From Bacteroidota bacterium (GTDB lineage Bacteria > Bacteroidota > Bacteroidia > UBA7662), in the NCBI GenBank assembly GCA_016868875.1, contig VGFN01000016.1, positions 1 to 18,869 on the forward strand: 18,869 nt of DNA, given 5' to 3'. Under the pieces are notes generated by a model. That model was not told the DNA's origin and searched no databases. It saw nothing but the letters and a program-made list of their open reading frames with translations. Shown here in pieces: positions 1-8,123 of this stretch; the first letter of the stretch is position 1, and every line of letters begins with the position of its first letter. Made by a program: the position numbers and the translations under genes.

Positions 1-378
1 TTCTTCTTCCGTTACATGAAGACGCTCATTGAGTCATCGCATATCTATATAGCTACTCCTCCTTTGTATTTGGTCAAAAAGGGGAACCAACAACGCTACG
101 CTTGGAACGAAGAGGACCGTGTTCAAGCGGTTCAAGAAGTGGCCAAAGGTGGTTCCGAAAGCAGCGTGAACATTCAGCGATACAAAGGTTTGGGTGAAAT
201 GAACGCGGAACAGCTGTGGGATACCACCATGAACCCCGATACCCGTACCTTGCGCAAAGTCACCATCGAAAGTGCCGCCGAAGCGGACAGGGTATTCTCC
301 ATGCTTATGGGAGACGAAGTCCCGCCACGCAGAGAATTTATAGAACAAAATGCCCGCTACGCCAAATTGGATATTTGA
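1..378 (+). CDS. gyrB: DNA gyrase subunit B, C-terminal fragment (5' end outside window)
   Basis: This is the last 125 codons of the ATPase subunit of type II topoisomerase, which with GyrA introduces negative supercoils. The reading frame is open from base 1, so the start, ATPase and most of the Toprim region lie upstream. The visible part begins FFFRYMKTLIE and contains the family hallmark QRYKGLGEMNAEQLWDTTMN near codons 60-80, followed by MGDEVPPRREFIEQNA close to the end. It stops at LDI, as Bacteroidota GyrB proteins do. The wording of the GLGEMNAEQLW block fits GyrB; ParE is the only realistic alternative and matches less well. The downstream ABC gene begins 11 nt after the stop, so co-transcription is likely. 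Confidence 0.95.
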   Translation, partial: FFFRYMKTLIESSHIYIATPPLYLVKKGNQQRYAWNEEDRVQAVQEVAKGGSESSVNIQRYKGLGEMNAEQLWDTTMNPDTRTLRKVTIESAAEADRVFSMLMGDEVPPRREFIEQNARYAKLDI

Positions 379-389
379 TTGAACAGCCC

Positions 390-1103
390 ATGCAAGCTCA
401 TGCCCCCTTGGCCGTTGAGGTTAAGCATGTCTCCAAATCCTATGGAGAGCTTCATTTGCTTCGCAATGTTTCTTTCGAAATCCGAATTGGGGAGCTTATC
501 GCCGTTGTAGGCCCATCCGGTGCAGGCAAGAGCACCTTGTTGCATGTGTTAGGAGGTCTGCAACCGGCCAATTCTGGCGAAATTCGCTTGGGCGGTCATT
601 TGCTTAGCGGCTTAAGCGGCAATGCATTGGCTGATTTCCGTAATCGCAAATTGGGATTTGTTTTCCAACAAGCCCTGTTGCTGCCTGAATTCACGGCCGA
701 AGAGAATTTATTAATTCCCTCCCTTATCGCAGGCCATAACCATGGAACTGCAGTCGCCAGAGCCCACGAATTAGCGGAAATTCTGGGTGTTGCAGGGCGA
801 TTGAAACACAAGCCCTCTACCCTCTCCGGGGGAGAACAACAGCGATTTGCCGTGGCCAGGGCCTTGATGAACCGTCCTGATTTGATCTTGGCCGACGAGC
901 CTTCGGGTAATTTGGATCAAAATCAGGCCCACGATTTGCATCAGTTGTTCGGCGAGCTCCGCTCCAAATTTCAACAAACCTTGTTGGTGGTGACCCATAA
1001 CCCTGGGCTGGCCGCCAAAGCTGATCGCGTGTTTCGCCTGCAGGGAGGTACCTTGAGTGAAATCTCTTCATCCGATTTGCAGCATGAACCGCCCAATCCC
1101 TGA
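390..1103 (+). CDS. lolD: LolD-like ABC transporter ATP-binding protein
   Basis: A 237-aa cytoplasmic ABC ATPase of the MacB/LolD type, which powers release of lipoproteins from the inner membrane toward the outer membrane. Visible motifs: Walker A GPSGAGKS (residues 41-48), a LolD-like stretch after the Q-loop (RNRKLGFVFQQALLLPEFT, about 84-102), ABC signature LSGGEQ (145-150), Walker B LILADEP (165-171) and switch His203. The ATG at 390 was chosen. The frame stays open further upstream to an ATG at 216, but that extension would lie inside gyrB and adds no family sequence. The last 20 nt overlap the recQ start, suggesting translational coupling. No LolC/LolE permease gene is in the window, so the membrane partner must be encoded elsewhere. 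A generic MacB/FtsE-like ATPase is the alternative. Confidence 0.85.
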   Translation: MQAHAPLAVEVKHVSKSYGELHLLRNVSFEIRIGELIAVVGPSGAGKSTLLHVLGGLQPANSGEIRLGGHLLSGLSGNALADFRNRKLGFVFQQALLLPEFTAEENLLIPSLIAGHNHGTAVARAHELAEILGVAGRLKHKPSTLSGGEQQRFAVARALMNRPDLILADEPSGNLDQNQAHDLHQLFGELRSKFQQTLLVVTHNPGLAAKADRVFRLQGGTLSEISSSDLQHEPPNP

Positions 1104-3084
1104 ACCCCGGAAAATTCTTCGCCACTATTGGGGATACGAAGCCTTCAGGCCAGGGCAGGAAGAGATCATCGAATCAGTTCTTCAGGGAAGGGATACCCTA
1201 GCATTGCTTGCTACAGGCGGTGGTAAATCATTGTGTTACCAAATTCCAGCCATAGCCCTAGGAGGGCTTTGCATTGTGGTCACTCCCCTGATTGCTTTGA
1301 TGAAAGATCAAGTCCGTACCCTGCACCGCTTAGGCATCTCGGCAGAGGCCTTGATCTCCGGACTCACTCGAGAGGAATCCGAGGAGATCCTTGATAAGGC
1401 CGATACCGGACAATTGCAGTTTCTGTACCTATCTCCAGAACGCCTTGGCAATCAAGATTTTATGACCCGTTGCAGGCCATGGGACCTAACCTTGCTGGCG
1501 ATTGATGAGGCGCACTGCATTGCCCAGTGGGGGCATGATTTCCGGCCTGAATATCAGCGCATTGGTGAATTCAAAGCGAGCCTGTCCGCTCAAGACCTTT
1601 CCTCCAACAGAGGCCTTACAACCCTGGCCCTCACTGCCTCTGCAACCCCTGCGGTCTGCGACGAAATTTGTGAGCGTTTGGGGATGTCCAGGCCTGTGGT
1701 TTTCAGGCAAACTTTTGCAAGGCCGAGGTTGCAGTATTCTTGGCCACAAACCCATTCCAAACACAAAATTCTAGGGGACTCTTTGGCCACCTTGCAAGGA
1801 AAGGCCTTGGTCTATACCCGTTCCCGTTCTCAAAGCGAGCAAGTTACCCTATGGTTATCAAAAAACGGGTACCCGGCGCAAGCCTACCATGCAGGTCTGT
1901 CCCCGGAATTGCGCGACTTACGTCAGAAATCATGGATGAGCCATGAATTTCCCATCATGGTCTGCACCTCGGCCTTTGGCATGGGCATCGATCAACCCGA
2001 TGTTCGCTTGGTTTTTCATTGGAATGTCCCTGAATCGCCAGAAGCCTATTACCAGGAGGCCGGAAGAGCAGGCAGGGATGGCGGCGACGGGGTTTGCATC
2101 ATGCCCTGGACCCTAGAGGACCTCAAGGAGGCCAAGAGCCGGATTGAAGAGGCCTTTCCTCCAATTGAACGCATTCACCGAGTTTACCAAGCCTTGGGGT
2201 TATGGTGCAATTTGGCGGTGGGGGCTGGCCTAGATCAACGCTTTGATTTTGAGGCCTCTGTCTTCTGTCATCGCTTTGATTTACCCGAGAAAGAAGTTTA
2301 CTATGCCATGCAAATCTTGCATCGTGCAGAACTCATTCGAATTCAAGAAGAACTTATGTTACCTGCCCGGGTACGCTTTGTGGTTTCGGCGCGGAAGCTC
2401 TATGAACTGCGCATCCAAGAGCCGGTCTTGGATCCCTACATCGATGTATTGTTACGGAATTATCCTGGCATACTCGACCGTGGTGTTCGCTTTGATGAAC
2501 GGGCCCTTGCTCGTCAAAGTGGGATTACAGCCGTTTCGATCCTTCAAGCCATACGACGATTGGAAGCCTTGCAGGTCCTGGACTTTGTCCCCCGTTCAGA
2601 CAAGCAGGGCATTGTTTGGATTACCGAAAGGTTGCCCTTGACGCATATCCATATCCCGGCTTCGGCCTATACACTGCTCAAAGAAGCCCGGTTAAACCGA
2701 CTTCAAGCCTTGGCCTCCATGATGACCTTGGAGAACCCGCCCGGTAAGGTGGAGGACTTGCAACAGAATTGTCGAAGCCAAAAACTTTTGCATTACTTTG
2801 GCGAAACGCAATCCGCTCCTTGCGGAATTTGCGATCTTTGCCTTGAAAATCAGGCCCCCAAAGGCGAATTCAATGGCCAAGAAATGCAGGATTTCCAAAA
2901 CAAAATACGTCCCTTGTTGCAGGAACCAACCCATGTTTTGGAATTAATGCGCCAATTGGACCCAGGCCCTCATCAAAGCGCTCCAAGCGAAATTCAGCGA
3001 AGAACCTACGCCTTGCAATGGCTTGTTGACCAGGGAATCATCCAAAGGCAAATGAACGACACGTTGTTATGGATCAAGCCATGA
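1084..3084 (+). CDS. recQ: RecQ-family ATP-dependent DNA helicase, variant with C-terminal zinc site
   Basis: A 666-aa superfamily 2 3'-5' DNA helicase acting in recombination and repair. The core is complete: FRPGQEE near 21-27, Walker A ATGGGKS (43-49), DEAH (141-144) followed by the aromatic-rich loop QWGHDFRPEY (148-157), motif III LTASATP (183-189), and motifs V-VI including QEAGRAGRDG (324-333). About 230 residues of helix-rich sequence follow before the zinc cysteines Cys563, Cys580, Cys583 and Cys586 (the CGICDLC block). In E. coli RecQ these lie directly after the helicase core. No recognisable HRDC domain follows; the remaining 80 residues end the protein. The ATG at 1084 fits family N-termini better than the in-frame ATG at 1057. 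Its stop overlaps the next start by ATGA. Function as a helicase is sure; the exact subfamily is inference. Confidence 0.93.
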   Translation: MNRPIPEPRKILRHYWGYEAFRPGQEEIIESVLQGRDTLALLATGGGKSLCYQIPAIALGGLCIVVTPLIALMKDQVRTLHRLGISAEALISGLTREESEEILDKADTGQLQFLYLSPERLGNQDFMTRCRPWDLTLLAIDEAHCIAQWGHDFRPEYQRIGEFKASLSAQDLSSNRGLTTLALTASATPAVCDEICERLGMSRPVVFRQTFARPRLQYSWPQTHSKHKILGDSLATLQGKALVYTRSRSQSEQVTLWLSKNGYPAQAYHAGLSPELRDLRQKSWMSHEFPIMVCTSAFGMGIDQPDVRLVFHWNVPESPEAYYQEAGRAGRDGGDGVCIMPWTLEDLKEAKSRIEEAFPPIERIHRVYQALGLWCNLAVGAGLDQRFDFEASVFCHRFDLPEKEVYYAMQILHRAELIRIQEELMLPARVRFVVSARKLYELRIQEPVLDPYIDVLLRNYPGILDRGVRFDERALARQSGITAVSILQAIRRLEALQVLDFVPRSDKQGIVWITERLPLTHIHIPASAYTLLKEARLNRLQALASMMTLENPPGKVEDLQQNCRSQKLLHYFGETQSAPCGICDLCLENQAPKGEFNGQEMQDFQNKIRPLLQEPTHVLELMRQLDPGPHQSAPSEIQRRTYALQWLVDQGIIQRQMNDTLLWIKP

Positions 3085-4256
3085 ACCCTATTATGGTGAT
3101 CGCAACCACCAACGATCAGTGGCAGGATCAGAGGATGCAACGCTGGTGCAGGACCTTGGTGGAATGCGGGTGGAACGTGCATTGGCTTGGTGTCGACCGT
3201 GGAAGACCTGTTCCGTTGGTAAACACCGATCGAGTGGTCTATGAGCGTTTGAGGATTGCGCCAGGATCAGGACCCTTGTTTTATGCAATACTCAATTGCC
3301 GTCTGTTGCTCAGGGCATTGACCTTACGGTCTCATGCCTTTCTCTCGGTGGATGTGGATACCCTGCCGGCCTTTCGTCTGGCGTCCATCCTCTTAAGAAA
3401 ATCCTTGTGGTTCGATGCCCATGAATGGTTCACCGAGGTCCCCGAACTATTGAACCGGCCTGTCACCAGAAACATCTGGAGGTTAATGGTACATCTTTTC
3501 CTAAGAGGAAAAATTCAATGCTTTACGGTGGGGCCTGAGCTTGCTTCTATCCTTACCAAGACTTGGGGTAAACCCTTCGAGGTGCTTCGAAACATGCCCC
3601 GCCTCCAATACCAAATCACGGAGAATTCCCATGCCGAGGCCAGTGAATCCGACAACACCTTGAATTCGATCGTCCCCAGATTGGAAGGCCCGTACCTCCT
3701 CTACCAAGGGGCCTTGAACATGGGCCGAGGCCTGAAATCCTTGCTTGAAGCCGCTGCCCTTGGACTTCCATACCCCTTGGTGATTGCTGGTTCAGGTGAC
3801 CTGGAAGAGCCCTTGCAAGTTTGGGTGAAGGACCGAAAATTAGAAAAGAAAGTACGGTTCACTGGGCCCCTTGATCCGTCAAAACTCCTCCATTTGACCA
3901 AGAATGCCTTCCTGGGTTTCAATTTGCTCGAAACACAATCGCAATCGTACTACTTTTCCTTGGCGAATAAATTTTTTGATTATGTTCATGCTGGCTTACC
4001 ACAGGTATGCATGGATTACCCGGAATACCGACACCACATGGCCTTGTACCAGGTGGGATGGCTTATCCAAAAGACCGAACCCTCATCAATTGTCCAATGT
4101 TGCCGACGTATCGCAGAGGATCCTGATGCCTACCGAATCATGCGTGAAAATTGTCACCGTGCCGCTGTGGAATGGAATTGGGAGCATGAATCTACCGCAT
4201 TGAAAGTCAAGTTAATGAAATGGCGCGATTTGCTCCAGCCAATCAAGAGTTCATAA
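3081..4256 (+). CDS. GT4-type (GT-B fold) glycosyltransferase
   Basis: A 391-aa protein with the two-domain layout of GT-B glycosyltransferases that transfer sugars from nucleotide donors, probably in surface polysaccharide or glycolipid synthesis. In the N-terminal half, DVDTLPA (91-97) and DAHEWFTE (112-119) are typical GT4-like acceptor-side motifs. The C-terminal half has LYQGALNMGRGLKSLLEA (207-224), PLVIAGSGD (232-240) and the donor-site block NKFFDYVHAGLP (296-307), where Asp300 stands at the usual Glu position, a conservative change. No membrane segment is seen. The start was placed at 3081 because the ATGA overlap with the recQ stop is a classic coupling arrangement; in-frame ATGs at 3069 and 3093 are alternatives. 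Donor and acceptor cannot be read from sequence. Its 3' end overlaps a convergent second glycosyltransferase by 14 nt. Confidence 0.8.
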   Translation: MNPIMVIATTNDQWQDQRMQRWCRTLVECGWNVHWLGVDRGRPVPLVNTDRVVYERLRIAPGSGPLFYAILNCRLLLRALTLRSHAFLSVDVDTLPAFRLASILLRKSLWFDAHEWFTEVPELLNRPVTRNIWRLMVHLFLRGKIQCFTVGPELASILTKTWGKPFEVLRNMPRLQYQITENSHAEASESDNTLNSIVPRLEGPYLLYQGALNMGRGLKSLLEAAALGLPYPLVIAGSGDLEEPLQVWVKDRKLEKKVRFTGPLDPSKLLHLTKNAFLGFNLLETQSQSYYFSLANKFFDYVHAGLPQVCMDYPEYRHHMALYQVGWLIQKTEPSSIVQCCRRIAEDPDAYRIMRENCHRAAVEWNWEHESTALKVKLMKWRDLLQPIKSS

Positions 4257-5427
4257 CACCCATTAAATCAAGTATTTTAAGCGCATTTGCGCGCTGATCA
4301 AAATGCTGAAGAACCCAGGCGTGACGGGCTGCAACTTCGTCTCCCTGTAGGGGTTTCTCCAAGGCCTTCTGCACCTGATTTTCCCAATCTTGCTCGGATT
4401 GGACCACGGTAAGCCAAGCGGCCCATGGCATTCCTTGGACCCCCTCGCGGCTTACCAACACATGGCCATCCCCCATCATAGCATGAATAATTTTCAACCG
4501 AAGACCAGCCATTCCGTAACAAGGAATACAGTGAACCGCCGCATGCTGTATCCATCGCTGCATTTCCATGGGACTTGGCGAGTCCACCAAATGACAGTCC
4601 TCATAGAGTAAAATAGTCTTGCGCAAAGAATCTGGAATTCGCGATCCGGAAATTACCAAAGGTATTTGACGGGACTTGTTGCCTATGGATAACAAAAAAC
4701 GAACTGCCCGAATGTTTTCTGCTATATCCAATCGGCCATGGTACAAAGCATAAGGGGCCTGCATTGGTCGTACGGAGCTCCCCTCGTTGGGTGGCTGAAC
4801 CTTTGGGTTCAATTTCACAAAAGCTGGAACATAATGCGCAGGAAGCCTCATGCTGGACCACCTCGAAGTCTCTGAAGCGCAAATGCTTAGAATCCCCGAG
4901 TTCTGCCTTTGGCGCAATCGTTGAGGCAAGAGCCCTTCGTACAAGATCCAACGCCAGGATTCCAGTCTGTAATGGGCCTTGTAAATCCAATTCCCAACCG
5001 ACTCTGACTGCATACGGTAATAATTAGACTCAATGTTATGCGAACGGATCCAGATGACCCGGTTTTTCAAAGCAGGTGCACGCAGCAAATCCGCGCATTG
5101 CCAGCCTTCCACCAGAATTGAACCGGGCTCGGATGCCAGGTTTTGAATGAGATCCGCAGAGGTACGGGAAACCAACGCCCAGGGTCTGGTGTCGTAGGGC
5201 CCCACCATCCATTTCCTTGGGTAACAACGAAGGGAGGCCACCCGCGGTTGCCAATCAGGCATTTTACCAGCATGCAGGTTCTTGGGCCAAACGAAGACAT
5301 GAACATGCAAGGCCACCCCTAAATCCAAGAGAACTCGTATTTTGGTATCGAGCTCTTCAGTACCCCCGTACAGTGGTGGAACAGGAAGGTCAAAACAAAC
5401 CAGATGCAGGACTGGGGCAGGCTGCAT
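4243..5427 (-). CDS. GT4-like glycosyltransferase with altered donor-site motif
   Basis: A 394-aa GT-B-type protein, distinct in sequence from its convergent neighbour. N-terminal features are PLYGGTEELDTKIR (18-31), a glycine-rich nucleotide-sugar-enzyme start, and RSHNIESNYYR (128-138), the His-Asn-Ile-Glu acceptor-side motif of this group. The C-terminal half starts with LYHGRLDIAENIRAVRFL (228-245). The donor site reads GLRLKIIHAMMGDG (308-321): His315 occupies the position where relatives of this type carry the Glu of an EAM motif. No membrane helices are seen. The start ATG abuts the ftsE stop directly (TGA then ATG, zero spacing), so it is almost certainly co-transcribed with ftsE. The substrate is unknown. 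It may be an active enzyme with a substituted residue or one with lowered activity. Confidence 0.75.
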   Translation of the reverse strand: MQPAPVLHLVCFDLPVPPLYGGTEELDTKIRVLLDLGVALHVHVFVWPKNLHAGKMPDWQPRVASLRCYPRKWMVGPYDTRPWALVSRTSADLIQNLASEPGSILVEGWQCADLLRAPALKNRVIWIRSHNIESNYYRMQSESVGNWIYKAHYRLESWRWILYEGLLPQRLRQRQNSGILSICASETSRWSSMRLPAHYVPAFVKLNPKVQPPNEGSSVRPMQAPYALYHGRLDIAENIRAVRFLLSIGNKSRQIPLVISGSRIPDSLRKTILLYEDCHLVDSPSPMEMQRWIQHAAVHCIPCYGMAGLRLKIIHAMMGDGHVLVSREGVQGMPWAAWLTVVQSEQDWENQVQKALEKPLQGDEVAARHAWVLQHFDQRANALKILDLMGVMNS

Positions 5428-6195
5428 TCAATTCCCAGGGGTAATGTCGGGTGAAAGTTCCGGCGCATGTTCTGCCCCCGAGGTCATTGAATTTTGGTTT
5501 TGACCTTGACCACCTGCATCAAACAAAATGCCCCCCAAATCCGTCAAAGATCCCCCCGCACAGCGCACCACCCTAGCCGGAAAACGGTCAATAGTGAGAT
5601 AATCGTGGGTAGAGATGATCATTGCTGTTCCATTTTGGTGAATTTCAACCAGTAATTTCAGAATTTCTTCGGAACTATCAGGGTCCAGTTGCCCGGTAGG
5701 CTCATCTGCCAGCAATAAACTCGGTTTATTCAACAGAGCACGCGCCACGGAAAGCCTTTGCTGCTCGCCGCCTGAGAGCCTATGCGGCATATCATTTTGT
5801 TTGCCCTCCAAACCAACTTGAGCTAAGACCTCCTCAATTCGTTGGGCTTTGGAGTTCTTGTCCTTCCAACCGGTGGCGGTTAAAACGAAATCCAAATTGC
5901 CTTCAGTAGACCGATCGGCAAGCAATTGAAAATCCTGGAAAATGACGCCAATTTTACGCCTCAGCGAAGATCTTTCCGATCGATCCAAAGACAATAAATC
6001 GTAGCCCAAAACCTCGGCTTTGTCGCCATGAAGGGGTATATCGGCAATAATTGCCTTGATAAAGGTGGACTTCCCTTCACCGCTTTTACCAACCAAATAC
6101 AGCATTTCTCCTGCTTCAACGGTCAAATGAACATGATTTAAAACATTAGCAGAACCATAGGAGAGGATTGTATTTTTCAGGTCTATTGCTTTCAT
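5428..6195 (-). CDS. ftsE: FtsE-like cell-division ABC ATPase
   Basis: A 255-aa cytoplasmic ABC ATPase. FtsE pairs with the membrane protein FtsX to control peptidoglycan hydrolases at the division site. Motifs: Walker A GKSGEGKS (36-43), Q-loop region IGVIFQDFQLLADRS (82-96), which is close to FtsE wording, NLDFVLTATGW (100-110) as in Bacteroidota FtsE, signature LSGGEQ (140-145), Walker B LLLADEPTG (160-168) and switch His197 in STHDY. Start at 6195 (MKAIDL); an in-frame ATG 30 nt upstream would add a non-conserved leader, and GGGGAT just before 6195 may act as ribosome site. The last 30 or so residues are a Gln/Pro/Ser-rich tail not needed for the ABC fold. ftsX is not adjacent. It is co-directional and contiguous with a glycosyltransferase. 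Confidence 0.85.
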   Translation of the reverse strand: MKAIDLKNTILSYGSANVLNHVHLTVEAGEMLYLVGKSGEGKSTFIKAIIADIPLHGDKAEVLGYDLLSLDRSERSSLRRKIGVIFQDFQLLADRSTEGNLDFVLTATGWKDKNSKAQRIEEVLAQVGLEGKQNDMPHRLSGGEQQRLSVARALLNKPSLLLADEPTGQLDPDSSEEILKLLVEIHQNGTAMIISTHDYLTIDRFPARVVRCAGGSLTDLGGILFDAGGQGQNQNSMTSGAEHAPELSPDITPGN

Positions 6196-6243
6196 AATCC
6201 CCAAATTTCTACAAAAATCCGCCAATTGAAACAGGATTTCGTT

Positions 6244-6251
6244 TATTTTTG
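6244..6251 (+). promoter_or_regulatory. Candidate Bacteroidota -7 promoter element (TATTTTTG)
   Basis: This octamer matches the TAnnTTTG -7 consensus of Bacteroidota housekeeping sigma factors. It lies in the 103-bp divergent gap between ftsE and the OmpA/TPR gene, about 48 nt before the latter's ATG. No proper -33 TTTG is seen at the expected distance; a TTG at 6226-6228 is too close. I saw no comparably good element for ftsE on the other strand. The region is AT-rich, so chance matches are likely. Confidence 0.3.
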
Positions 6252-6298
6252 AACTTTATCAACGCAAGACCTCACTAATTTTTGGATCCCTATTTTCT

Positions 6299-8110
6299 AT
6301 GAAATCTATTTTTTTTTCTCGTACTTTCCTTTTTTTGGCTTTATTCTGCTATGCTCATCCCGGATTCGGGGGGACCAAAGCCAAGGCCACCGTGTCCAAT
6401 GCCGTTAAGGAGGCTTGCCAAAACGCCATTTTCAAAACAGTACCCGAATTGCCTCAACGGGTTGGGGACAGCATACCGTTTAAGATTCAAATTCAATTTA
6501 GGAACTACCCCTTCCAAAAAAATACCCAACTGGTGATTAGTCCAGAAGTTCACTATAATAAAAAAATTGTAAGCCTTCAAACCATGCGGTTCTTGGCACT
6601 TCCCAATGAAAGCCAAATAAATTCAGAGGAATATGAAGAAGGAACTGCACTTTTAACACGTCGTGGAAATTATGCCTTTGAACATGAAGTTAGTTTACCC
6701 TATGATGAGGGAATTGAATCTGCTACAATAGAAGGTAGGGTTACCGTCATTGAAGGTTCCGTTAGCGAAGAAATTCCACTCATTCGAATTAGCGATCGTG
6801 GCTTCTCAAGCTACTGCCGAATGCTTGAACCAACGCTTGAACTAATGGATCTCGACTACGAAAAAGAAAAGCTATGTGTTAAAGAAAATTATACCATCTT
6901 GTATCCGGCTGGTCAATTTGAACTAAGTGAAGCGCTCAATAAGGCTTCTGTCAACAATCTGCTTAATTCTCTGAGGGGCTCTAAAGAAATTTTAGAAATC
7001 CAGATCCTTGGTAGCGCATCCCCTGAGGGCGAATCCTCAAACAACGAAAACCTTGCCTTCAAACGAATGGAATCCTTGAACAAGCTTATTGTTCGAGAAT
7101 TATTAACCAGATCGCGCAATCCTTTAACTTCTAGCGAAGTTTTTGCCGATAGCTTCATATTTGCTCGGTGGAATGAACAACCGTGGGACTCTTTGTTAAA
7201 TCTTATTTCTCCCCAAAGTGGGAAAGCATATCAGAAATTAAAATCCATATTGAGCAGCGATGAAGACGCCTCTTCCAAAAAAGTAAAATTGGAAAAATTG
7301 AGCATTGAATTTCCCTCAATCAAAGAAAATTATTTCCCAAACCTTCGCAGTTGTACCGTTGAGATTTTGACTACCCCTTCCGATCAAAGTGTAATGTCTG
7401 ATCTCGTAGCTTTCCAAAAAGGTGCCCTTTCCAAAAACACCAGCAGTACCAGGCTTATCCAAATGGCCTTGGCCGCTGAATCCCAAGAGCAGAGTGCGGC
7501 AATTTATCAAAAAGTCACCAAAACCTATCCCGAGGATTACAGGTCTCATTTCAAAATTGGAATGATACATTATCAAGAGGGCATGTATGCCGAGGCCGAA
7601 CGCTCATTTCAGCAGGCCGCTGTTTTGAATCCAAAATCAGCAGAATCCTTCAATAATTTGGGTGCCTCCCAGGCCATGTTGAACAAGTTTTCTTCTTCAC
7701 TGAAAAATTTTGAACAAGCTGAATCTCTTCACCGTCCCAGCCCTTCGAATAAAGGATATGCTTCCGCCCAAAAAGGAGATTTTGAAGGAGCCCTTGGCCA
7801 TTATGATGATAACGCTTACCCCATTAACCGTGCAATTTGCTTGATGGGTCTAAATCGCCCCCTCGAAGCTGTTCAAATGCTCTCCAATATTGAAAATCGA
7901 TCCGCCAAAGCCGATTATTTGTTGGCGATTGCAGCAGCAAGGATTAATGATATCGCTTTGGTATGCGATCAGCTAAATTCCGCCATCCACAAAGACGTAC
8001 AATTCAGGACCATGGCCAAAATAGAAGCAGAGTTCAACCCGTACCGAATCAATCCCAAATTCAGAGAGTCCATCAAACTGCCCGCCGAACACCGTCGTTC
8101 CAACCCATAA
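6299..8110 (+). CDS. Secreted OmpA-like/TPR protein (first of two paralogues)
   Basis: A 603-aa exported protein, probably periplasmic or outer-membrane associated. A signal peptide with hydrophobic core (about 7-17) and likely cleavage near residue 24 is followed by a beta-rich region (about 40-170) and an OmpA-like domain (about 195-270). The domain carries GSASPEGESSNNENLAFKR (238-256) with Arg256 conserved, while Ser241 stands where peptidoglycan-binding OmpA domains have Asp. A linker with QPWDSLL (294-300) and ENYFPNLRSC (343-352) leads into TPR-like helices (about 395-560), best seen at 413-480. Four cysteines (40, 173, 193, 352) in the exported N-terminal part could form disulfides. 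The same order of blocks recurs in the protein at 8974, so they are paralogues. This architecture is widespread in Bacteroidota; the molecular role is unknown, with peptidoglycan contact or scaffolding likely. Start ATG at 6299 is supported by the signal peptide. Confidence 0.85.
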   Translation: MKSIFFSRTFLFLALFCYAHPGFGGTKAKATVSNAVKEACQNAIFKTVPELPQRVGDSIPFKIQIQFRNYPFQKNTQLVISPEVHYNKKIVSLQTMRFLALPNESQINSEEYEEGTALLTRRGNYAFEHEVSLPYDEGIESATIEGRVTVIEGSVSEEIPLIRISDRGFSSYCRMLEPTLELMDLDYEKEKLCVKENYTILYPAGQFELSEALNKASVNNLLNSLRGSKEILEIQILGSASPEGESSNNENLAFKRMESLNKLIVRELLTRSRNPLTSSEVFADSFIFARWNEQPWDSLLNLISPQSGKAYQKLKSILSSDEDASSKKVKLEKLSIEFPSIKENYFPNLRSCTVEILTTPSDQSVMSDLVAFQKGALSKNTSSTRLIQMALAAESQEQSAAIYQKVTKTYPEDYRSHFKIGMIHYQEGMYAEAERSFQQAAVLNPKSAESFNNLGASQAMLNKFSSSLKNFEQAESLHRPSPSNKGYASAQKGDFEGALGHYDDNAYPINRAICLMGLNRPLEAVQMLSNIENRSAKADYLLAIAAARINDIALVCDQLNSAIHKDVQFRTMAKIEAEFNPYRINPKFRESIKLPAEHRRSNP

Positions 8111-8123
8111 GCCCTGATTTGGG

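Noticed and set aside
216..389. N-terminal extension of the lolD-like protein from the ATG at 216
   Set aside because: The stretch lies inside the gyrB coding end, is basic and low in family similarity, and the ATG at 390 places the ABC domain at its usual distance.
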